From: Arcobacter sp. LA11
GTDB lineage: Bacteria; Campylobacterota; Campylobacteria; Campylobacterales; Arcobacteraceae
NCBI RefSeq assembly: GCF_001895145.1
Contig: NZ_BDIR01000016.1
Span: 1 to 44,525 of the forward strand
Reading direction: 5' to 3'
Length of the DNA: 44,525 bases
Shown: piece by piece, positions 30,001-42,000 of the stretch
Numbering within the stretch: position 1 is the first letter of the stretch
Layout: every line of letters starts with the position of its first letter
Made by a program: the position numbers and the translations under genes
Notes under the pieces: model-generated
Seen by the model: only the letters and a program-made list of their open reading frames with translations
Database searches by the model: none
Told to the model about the DNA's origin: nothing

Positions 30001-33000
30001 TAAAGTAGTTGTAGATATGAGTATTGTAAATGCTGAGGTATCACAAGATGGTGATGGTGGAATTGATAATCTTATTGATGTAGAAAAAGTTATTGGTTCT
30101 ACATATGGTGATACAATTGATGGTAATGATGATGCAAATACTTTATATGGTGGAGCTGGAAGTGATACTATTTCTGGTGGATTAGGTGCTGATGATTTAA
30201 GTGGTTATGGATTAAGCAGTGGAAGTGATTCTCATATAGATACAGTATCTTATGCATATGTAGGAAGTGCTGATGAGGTAAGTGTAAACTTAAATGCTGG
30301 AACAGGTGTAGTTGATGTTTCAGGAGATACTACTGATAGTGATACTTTAAGTGATTTTGAAAATGTAATTGGTGGAGCAGGAAATGATACTATTGTTGGT
30401 TCAAATGATGTAAATATTCTTAAAGCTGGTGCTGGAAATGATACTCTTACTGGATTAAATGGAGATGATGACCTTCAAGGTGAAGCTGGAAATGATACAT
30501 TCATTGCAACTGGAGTAAATGATGGAGTTGATACTATTGATGGTGGAATTGATAGTGATACAGTTGACTATAGTGTATTAGGTGTAGGAAATGAGATAAC
30601 ACTTACTTTAGCTGAAACAGGAAATACAAATCAAATTACAATAGCTGGTGGTGGAGATGCTGACAATATTAAAAATATTGAAAATGTAATTGCTTCACAA
30701 GGTATTGATACAATTACAGGTAATAGTGAGCAAAATACAATTTTTGGGCAAGATGGAAATGATATTGTTGATGGTAAAGCTGGAGATGACTCTTTATATG
30801 GTGAAGATGGAGATGATACTTTAAAAGGTGGAACTGGAGATGATTATATCCATGGTGGAAATAATACAGCTGTAGGAGATACAGTTGATTATTCTGATGC
30901 AACATCTGCTGTTACTGTTGATATGTCAGGTAGTTCTGTAAGTGTTGGTGCTGGACTTGGTACTGATACATTAGTTGATATAGAAAATGCTTTAGGTTCT
31001 GATTATGATGATACTTTCCATAGTGATATAAATAATGCAAATACTTTTTATGGTGGGAATGAACAAACAGTAGGTGATACAGTTGATTATTATAATTATG
31101 CAAATGGTTTAACTGATGCAAATGATAAAATTATTGTAGATATGAATGCAGGAACAGTTGCTATTACAAATGATGGAGTTGCAACTGTAACAGATGGTTT
31201 AGATGATATTGAAAATATCACTGCAACAGCAGGTGATGATACAATAACTGGAGATGGTGAAGATAATACTTTATTAGGATTAGCAGGTGATGATACAATT
31301 GCTGGTGGTTTAGGAAATGACTATTTAGATGCAAGTAGTGGAAATGATGATAGAGTTGATTATTCATATAGTGCTACGGGTGTAACTGTTGACTTAGTAA
31401 ATGGTACTGGTATTGTAAATGCAAGTGATAGTGATACATTAATTGGATTTGAAAATGTTACAGGTACAAATGATAATGATACAATAATTTTAAAATCAAG
31501 TGCTGGTTCATTAGCTGGTGTTGAAAATGAGATAGATGGTGGTAGTGGTACAGATACAGTTAGTTATGAAGATTATACAGATGACTTAACTATAAATATG
31601 GGTGCAGGAGCTGTTGCTACTGGTGATAATGATATTTTAACAAATATAGAAAATGTTAAGGGTGGTACAGGTAATGATACCTTCCAAACAAATAGTGCAG
31701 TATCAAATAGAATTGATGGAAATGATGGAAATGATACTTTAGACTATAGCACTATAAATCAAACAGTAAGTGTTACTTTAAATGGTTCAACTCCAAGTGT
31801 AGTGACAATTGGTGGTGGATTAGCAAACGATACAGTTTTAAATATTGAAAATATTTCAGGTGGTAGTGTAAATGATACTATCATAGGAGATAGTGAAGAT
31901 AATACTTTATATGGAAATGCAGGGGATGATACTTTAAATGGTGTGGATGGAAATGATACACTATTTGGAGGAGCTGATAATGACTCTTTAATAGGTGGAG
32001 CAGGACTTGACTCTATTGAAGGTGGTGAAGGTGATGACGATATTGAAGGTGGTTCTGAAAAAGATATCATCTATGGAGACTCTTCTACAAACTTAGCTTT
32101 AAGTGGTAATGATACTATTGATGCAGGAACTGGAAACGACACTGTTTACGGTGGATTAGGTGATGACTCTATTGAAGGTAATGCCAATGATGATAAATTA
32201 GTTGGTGATGCAGGAGTTGATATTATAAATGGTGGAACAGGAAGTGATACTATTTATGGTGATGATGAAGCAAATGTATTAGTTACAGGTTCAGGTGATA
32301 CTTTAAGTGGTGGACTTGGAAATGATAAATTATATGGTGGTTATGGTGATGATACTTTAGCTGGTAATGAAAATGATGATGAAATTTATGGTGGAGCAGG
32401 TATAGATACTGTTGATTATAGATCAGCAACATCAGGAGTTACTGTTGATTTAGGTAATGATGGTTCAACTTCACAAAATATTGGTGGTGGTCAAGGACTT
32501 GACAAGATAACTGAAGTTGAAAATGTGCTTGGTTCAAGTTTTGATGATAAATTTTATGCAAATATAGCTGTAAATAATAGATTTGATGGTGGAACAAACT
32601 CAGGAACAGAAACAGATGCTGATGAAGTAAATGGTGATACAGTTGATTATAGTGATAAACTAGATCAATCAGGCGATAGTGTAACAGTTAATCTATCAAC
32701 TGATGGTATAGCAACTGTTGTAGATGCAAGTGGTGTTACAACAACAGATACTTTAATAAATATAGAAAATATTACAGGAACTGCTGGTAATGATGTTATT
32801 ACTGGAAGCGATGAAAAAAATACCTTAAAAGGTATGTCAGGTAATGATACTTTACAAGGTGGAGATGGTATTGATACTATTGATGGTGGAGCTGGAATTG
32901 ATAAAGCTATCTATACATATGCGGGAAGTTCAGTAAATGTTGATCTTGATAGTGAAACAGCTGTTGTTAATGGAACAGATAGTGATACTTTAATTGATAT

Positions 33001-36000
33001 AGAGAATATTGATGGTTCTTCTCATGATGATAATATTATTATGAAAGCTGGTGATAATCCAAATGTAATTGATGGTGCAGGTGGAGATGATACTGTTTCA
33101 TATGAAAAATATACAACAGATGTAACCGTAAGTCTTAAAACTACAGCTTCTCAAACGGTAACTGGAAGTGATAATGATACTTTACTAAATATAGAAAACT
33201 TAGTAGGTGGTACAGGTGATGATACTCTTACTGGTTCAGATGCTGTGGATAATAGTTTAGAAGGTGGTGCAGGAGATGATAGCTTTATTGTCTCTACAGG
33301 AAATGACTATATTGATGGAGGGAGTGAAGCTTCAAGTGCAAGAGGAAGAGATACAATTGATTATAGTTCACTAACTGACGGAGATACTGATGTTTCAACT
33401 GGTGGATTAAATGTATCTTTAAATGGTTCAAATGTTGTAAACCTTACAGTTGATTCTGATAATAGTGGAACATATACAGGTTCAGATAAAGTTGATGAAA
33501 TAATAAATGTAGAAAATGTAATAGGAACACAAAATAGTGATACTATTACAGGTGATACAGCTGTAAATACTTTAAGTGGTCAAGCAGGTAATGATATTTT
33601 AGATGGTGGAAGTGATGCTGATACACTTATAGGTGGAGCGGGGAATGATACCTTTAAAGGTGGTGCTGGAGACTTTGACGATGTAATTTATGGTGGAAAC
33701 TTTGATGGTACAACACATACAGATAGTGGAACAGACACTATAGATTATAGCTCTGCTGTATCTTCTGTAACTGTAAATTTAGATGATACAACAGGAGAAA
33801 GTGTAGTTTCTGGTGCTACTGGATATGGAAAAAGTATTGATCAAGGTTTAGATTCACTATTTGGTATAGAAAATATTGTAGGTTCAACTTTAAGTGATAG
33901 TTTTGTAAGTGCATCAGGTGAAACAAATATTATTGATGGTGGAGATAATGGTTTAGAGGGTGATACTATTGATTATAGTTCTAAAGCAACTACAATTGAT
34001 GTAACTCTAAATGGTTCAACATTAACTGATGTAACAATTACTGGTGATAGTAATGACCAAATTCAAAATATTGAAAATGTAATAGGAAGTACAAGTGCTG
34101 ATACTATCTTTGGTGATAATGAAGTAAATACATTAGATGGTAATCAAGGAGATGATACTTTATCTGGTGGAGCTGGAAATGATAGAATAATTGGTGGAGC
34201 TGGAGTAAATACAGTTTCATATGATTATTCAACATCTACAGGAGTTACAGTAGATTTAGATGCAGGAACTGGTGTTATAAATGCTTCAGATAGTGATGTA
34301 TTAAGTCAAATTCAAAATGTTATAGGTACAGATTTTGTAGATGAAATTACAGGTAATAGTGAAGTTAATACTTTAACTGGTGGTACAGGTAATGATACTT
34401 TCTACAGTTCTTTAAACAATGACCAAATAAATGGTGGTAATGATAGTGATACTATGGACTATAGTAATAGTACAGGAAATAAAATATCTGTTGATTTAAG
34501 TTCTAGTTCAAATGTATTAGTTGATGAATCATCAGGAGACTTTTCAAGTCCAATCTATACAGATACTTTAAATAGTATAGAAAATATTACAGGTACTCAA
34601 AATAACGATACTATCACAGGAAATACAAGTGTAAATATTTTAGATGGTGGTGATGGTGCTGATACATTAAATGGTCATGGCGGAGCAGATATTATAAATG
34701 CTGGTGCTAACGATGACCTTATTGTTATGACAAATGAAGCACAAGCAGCAGGTGATGATATAGATGGTGAGACAGGTTTTGACACTATTGATTATCAAGG
34801 TTTAGGTCAAGGTGTTACTATAAATATGGATGGAGTAACAGATGTAAATGTTACTGTAGGAGCTACAACAAATCATCACACTTTTACAGGTATTGAAAAT
34901 ATAATTGCTACAAATGAAATTGATAATATTACTGGTGATAGTAATGCAAATAAAATCATAGGTATGTCTGAAGATGATACTGTATTTGGTCAAGGTGGAA
35001 ATGATAAACTTTATGGTGGAAATGAAGCAAATGATTTAGTTGGAAGTGGTAATGATACTTTAGATGGTCAAACAGGTGATGATACTATTTATGGTGGAGA
35101 TGGACTAGATAGACTTATTGGTGGAGATGGTAAAGATATCCTTTATGGTGATGCGGGAGCAGATTCATTATTAGGTGAAATTGGTGATGATACAATTTTT
35201 GGTGGAGCTGATAATGATGACATCAAAGGTGGTCTAGGTGCTGATAGTATGTCTGGTAATGCAGGAGATGATGTATTTACTTTCCAAAGATCAGATGTAG
35301 ATGATGATATTATTTATGGTGGAGATAGTAGTGCTGATGATGGAACAGATACTGTTGATTATTCTCAATCATTTAATGGTATGGAAATTGTTTTAGGTGA
35401 AGGAAATGCACAAGGAACTGCAACATCAGCTGACCAAGGAAATGATTCTTTATATGGTATAGAAAATGTTATTGGTTCTAACACAGATGTTTACTCTGAT
35501 ACTATTACTGGTAATAGTGAAGTAAATACATTAAGTGGACTTGCTGGTGATGATACGTTATATGGACTTGCAGGGGCTGATACACTATTAGGTGGAGCTG
35601 ATGATGATGAACTTCATGGAGGAAATGATTCCGACTCAATAGATGGTGGAACAGGTGATGATAAAATCTATGGAGATGCAGCTGCTGATAATTTAACAGG
35701 TGGAACAGGTGATGATACATTCTTCTTAAGTGCAAATGATGGATTAGATGTAATTGATGGAAATGCAGATAGTGATACTATTGATTACTCAGCTATTACA
35801 ACAGGAACTCCTGGAACTGATGGAGTTGTTGTAACATTAAATGGTTCAACACAAACTACAGTAACTATAAATGGGGTTAACCAAGATTTAATTACAAATA
35901 TTGAAAATGTAGTAGGTACTTCAAATAATGATACTTTCACAGGCGATGCAGGAGATAATAGCCTAAGTGGTGGAGCTGGAATTGATGAAGTAAGATATGA

Positions 36001-39000
36001 TTATGCAACATCAGGAGTTACTGTTGATTTAGAAAATGGTACAGCAACTGAAACAGCAGGAACTGATACTTTAAGTAGTATAGAAAATGTTCTTGGTTCA
36101 AATTTTGATGATACATTTATTACAGCAAGTGGAGTTACAAATGTAATTGATGGAGCTGGACATACAAATGGTGATATGATTGATTATAGTTCTAGAAATA
36201 ATTCAATAAATGTAACACTAAATGGTTCAACTTTAACAACTGTAGCAGTAAGTGGTGATAATGATGACCACATTAGAAATATAGAACATGTAACGGGTTC
36301 AACAAATGATGATACTATCACAGGTGATACTTCAGTTAATACTCTATTAGGTATGGATGGTGATGATACTATTTCTGGAAATGGTGGAGCTGATTATATT
36401 GATGGTGGAGCTGGTGATGATGAGATTACTGGTGGTGCAGATGCAGACTCTTTATTTGGTGGAGCTGATAATGATATTTTTAAAGGTACTGATTTTACAG
36501 GTGATGAAATTGATGGTGGCTCAAATACAACAGCTGGTGATACTGTTGATTATTCAGCTGTAGCAACGCATGGTGTTACAATAGATTTAGATACTACAAA
36601 TACAAGTATTGTAACAATAAATGCACAAACTCATATTGTGACAGATATTGAAAATGTAATAGGTACAGACCAAGCTGATAATATAACTGGAGATTCAAAT
36701 AATAATATCTTATCAGGAAATGATGGTGCTGATATTATTTCAGGTGAAGAGGGTGAAGATACTATTATTGGTGGACTTGGAGTTGATGAATTACATGGTG
36801 GAGATAATACCGATATTATTTATGGTGATGATGAAGCTAGTACTGATGTAGCAGGAGCAAATGATACTTTATTTGGTGATGCTGGAAATGATTCACTTTA
36901 TGGTGGATATGGAGATGATACTTTAGATGGTGGTGTTGGAAGTGATAGATTATTTGGTGGGGCTGGAAGTGATACAGCTGATTATACAAATGCAACATCT
37001 GCTATTGAAGCAAATTTAGTAAATAAAAGAGTTGATATAGGTGTAACAGATATTGATAATTTATCAAGCATTGAAAATATCACGGGTTCTGATCTTGCAA
37101 CAGGTGATACAATTATTGGTGATTCAAACGATAATACTCTTCTTGGCCTTGCAGGTGATGATACTATTTCAGAAGGTGCAGGTGCAGACTTCGTAGAAGG
37201 TGGAGCTGGTGATGATTATATTATTGCTGGGGCTGGAGATGACCATATTGATGGTGATACATCAGGTGGAAACGATGGTAGTGATACTTTAGATTATAGT
37301 ACTTTAACTTTAACAGGTAGTGGTATAGATATTGATTTATCAGATACAAGTGCTCAGTTAGTACATACAAGTTATGGTAATGATACGATTACAAATATTG
37401 AAAATGTAGTAGGCTCTGATAATAACGATACGATAAGTGGTAATAGTTTATCAAATACTTTAGAAGGTGGGAGAGGAAATGACTCTTTAGTCGGACTTGA
37501 TGGGGCTGATAGATTAATCGGTGGAGCTGATGAAGATACTGCTGATTATAGTTTAGGAAGTCCTACTGCTGGTATTGATATTGATATGACCAAAGTACAA
37601 ACTGATAATGATACTTCTACATATAGAGTTCAAAATGATGGATTTGGAAATAGAGAGTTTATTGATGGTATTGAAAATATTATAGGTACAAATCACAATG
37701 ATACTATTTATGGTGCAGATGGTACAAATACATTAATTGGTGGAGCTGGTGATGATACTTTAAGAGGTGGTGCTGGAGCTGATTATTTAGATGGTGGTGC
37801 AGATGACGATACAGTTGATTTTTCAGATTTAACTGATAATAATGATGCATTAGTATTAGACTTAGATACAAATGATACGACAGCTGATGGTTCAAGTGGT
37901 AAAGCAACATCAAATGGTACGGAAGATTTTATTGTAAATATAGAACATGTAGTTGGTACAGAGAAAGATGATGAAATAACAGGAGATCACAATCAAAATA
38001 CGATTATTGGTGGTGATGGAAGTGATACATTAAGATTTGATTATGCGAATGTTGATGCAACAGTAGGAGTTACAGTTGATTTATCTGCAGCTGCAGCTTC
38101 AAGAGTTGTAAATGATAGATTTGGAAATACAGAGTATATTGATCAAATAGAAAATATAGTTGGAAGTGATTTATCAGATACAATTATTGGAGATAGCGAA
38201 GATAATAAACTTGAAGGTTTGGCTGGTATTGACTCATTATTTGGTAATAGTGGAAATGATACTTTAGTTGGTGGAGATGGTGCAGATAGCTTTAGAGGTG
38301 GATTAGGAGCAGATACAATTTATGGTGGAGCAGAAAATCCAGCTTTAAATGATGGCTTTAATGATGTTGTAGACTATTCTCAATCAACAAGTGGAGTTGA
38401 AGTAAACTTATCAACAACTGGTTCTTATACAATTAGTAATGAAGAAGTTAAAAACTTTGGAACACAAGCTGCAAATGGTGATGGAATAGGAAATGATAGA
38501 CTTTATGATATTCAAAATATTATTGGTTCAGATAATGGGAATGATATTTTAATAGGAAATAGTGAAGTAAATACTATTTTTGCGGGTGGAAATTCTGATA
38601 CTATTTTAGGTGCTGGTGGTGCTGATACTATTTATGGTCAAGGTGGAGATGACACTATCTTAGGTGGTCTTGATGGAGATACTATTTATGGTGGAGATAA
38701 TTTAGCTGATGATGGTGATGCTGATTGGGCAGATTATAGTTATATCACTCTTGCAGATGGAACACAGCTTACAATTGATTTAAATGACACTGCAAAAGAA
38801 GTACAAGATTCTAGTGACTCAAATATTTTTGATAATTTAATTGATATTGAAAATGTTAAGGGTGGAGCAAATAACGATATCCTTATAGGTGAAAATAGTA
38901 GTTATACTCAAGTTAATACTTTAGATGGATATAAAGGTGATGATACTTTTTATGCTTCAAAAGGTGTTGATCATATTATAGGTGGAGAAGGTATTGATAC

Positions 39001-42000
39001 TTTAGATTATAGTAATATTGATACTGACGGAAGTACTGGAAATACTGATGATGATGGAAATGCAGTTACGGTTGATTTAGGTACAGGAAGTGCAATAAAT
39101 GATGGTTTTGAAAATGGTGGAACACCAGTAGTAGATATAATATCTGGAATTGAAGTTGTAATTGGTACTAGAGGAAATGATACTTTATATGGAGATGCAT
39201 TTAGCAATACTTTAAATGGTTTAGATGGAAATGATATTATTGAAGGTAGAGAGGGTACAGATTCACTTTTAGGTGGAGCAGGAAATGATACTATTGATGG
39301 TGGAGATAATAATGATATTATCAATGGTCAAGCTGATAATGATACTCTAACTGGTGGTCTAGGAAATGACACTTTAGATGGTGGAGCAGGAAATGATTCC
39401 TTTATTTTTGATAAAGGAAATGACACTATAACAGGTGGAGCAGATTCTGATCATCTTTCTTATTCTGCATCAGCTGATTATGGAGTAACTGTAACTCTTG
39501 GTGATGGAACAGGAACTGTTGAAGCAGATGTTGATGGAACAGATATTTTATTAGATCATATTGAAACAATTACTGGTTCAAATTTAAAAGATATTATTAC
39601 AGGATATAATGGAACTGATAATGGTGGAAACTATAATGATACATTCCTAAGTAGTGGTGGTAGAGATACTATCAATGCAGGTATTGGTAATGATGTAATT
39701 GAAGCAGGAACTGGAAATGACCTTATAAATGGACAAGCAGGAAATGATACTATTGATGGTAATGGTGGAACTGATACAGTTACATTTGAAGATGCAGGAC
39801 AAGGTATTATAGTTCATTTAGATGCAGTTGATGATACAAGAACTGCTACTACAAATAGTGTAGAAGTTGTTGAAGATGGTTTTAGTGGACAAGATCAAGT
39901 TTCAAATGTTGAATATGTAATTGGTTCTAATTATGACGATACAATAGGTGGAAGTTCATCATATAATAGTATTTCTTCAGGTACAGGAGATGATACACTA
40001 TTTATATCTTTAGGTGATGATGATTTAGATGGTGGTACAGGAACAGACTGGATTAGTAATCAGAAACTAGATTCTAGTATCTCTCTTACAAATCAATCAG
40101 GATACAACAGAGGTACAACTTTAACAAATATTGATAATATTTTAGATGTAAATGAAGCAGTAACAGGTACTGGTGCAACAAATGGTAGATATTTTTTAGC
40201 TAATAATAATGCAAATTCTATGATTTTATATGGTGGAGATGATAGAGCAGTAGGTTATAGTGGAGATGATATTTATGATTTAGGTGCAGGAAACGACATA
40301 GCTTATGCAGCAACAGGAAATGACACTATTTTAGGTGGAATAGGAACTGATACAGTAGATTATAGAAGTTGGGTAGGAACTAATCAAGCAATTGTTTTTG
40401 ATGCAGAAAATACACTTTCAATTGATGTTGATTCTAATTTAGATGGAACAACTGATGTTACAGCTGACTTTTATATAGTTACAAATGATGGTAGAGGTGC
40501 AACAGATTATATAAATTCTGTAGAAAATTTTACTGGGGATAATTACAATGATACGATTAAATTTGATGATAATGCAAATGTTATAAATTCAGTTGAAGGT
40601 AATGATACCGTTTGGGGTAGAGGCGGTTCTGATACTATCTATGCTGGAACTGGAGCAGATATAGTTTATGGTGGAAATGCTGAAGATATAGATGGATCAG
40701 GAACAGTTGATGGTGAGAATAGTGCAGATACAATCTATGGTCAAAATGGAAATGATACATTATATGGTGAAGCCGGAGATGACTACATAGATGGTGGAGA
40801 GAACGACGATACTATTTATGGTGGAGATGGAGATGATAGATTAATCGGCGGAATTGATAATGATACCATTTATGATGGAGATGGAAATGATAGTATAAGT
40901 GCTGGTGCTGATGATGATATAGTTTATAATTCAGTAGGGGTTGATACTATTGATGGAGGTACTCATAGTATTGGTGATAGACTATTATTCCAAGGAACAG
41001 ATGCAAATGCAAATGGTATTTGGGTTGACTTAACATCTACTTCTAACAATGCTAGAGATATGTATGATAATACAGAAACAATAACAAATATCGAACATGT
41101 TACTGGAACAGATAATAGTGATACAGTTGTAGGAAATGATGAAATAAATACTCTTTTAATGGGTGATGGAAATGATACAGTATATGCTTCACATGCAAAT
41201 GATTATATAGATGGTGGAGATGGTGATGAAGATTTATTAGACTTTAGTACTATTACTACTCTAAATGGTGTTGATATAGATATAAACTCTTTAAATACTG
41301 CAGATTATCAAATTAATGGTCAAGCTTCAGCTTCAAATGATGTAATTTACAATATTGAAAATGTAAAAGGAAGTGCCCAAAATGATGTAATTCAAGGTAA
41401 AAATGATGCACTAAATGGAAATACTTTATGGGGTGGAGCGGGTGATGATACTTTATATGGTTACAAAGGTGAGGATAGTTTATTAGGTGAAGCTGATGAT
41501 GATACATTAATTGGTGGAGATGATGATGATTATCTTGATGGTGGAGATGATAATGATACTTTAAATGGTGGACTAGGAGATGATAATTTAATTGGTGGCC
41601 TAGGAATAGATACAATTACTTTTGAAGACTCAATTGTTGGAGAAAAAGTAAATATTGCAACTATTGCACAAGGTGGAATATCAGCAAACACAGCTACTGG
41701 GGAAGGAAATGATACTTTAAGTAGTATAGAAAATGTAATAGGAAGTAATTTAAGTGACACTATTTATGGAAATAGTGGTGCTAATAGTATTAATGGTGGA
41801 ATAGATAATGATACACTTTATGGTATGGATGGAGTTGATACTATAAATGGTGGAGCTGATAATGACTATATTGATGGTGGAGCTGGTGATGATTCATTAT
41901 TTGGAGATAGTGGTGATGATACCTTTATCACAACAGCTGGTGATGATACAATTACTGGTGATACGGGAATAGATATTGTTGATTATAGTACTATTGCTGA

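Noticed and set aside
36357..36563. Plus-strand ORF of 68 codons, hydrophobic
   Set aside because: It is an out-of-frame reading of the giant gene; the repeat frame runs straight through it.
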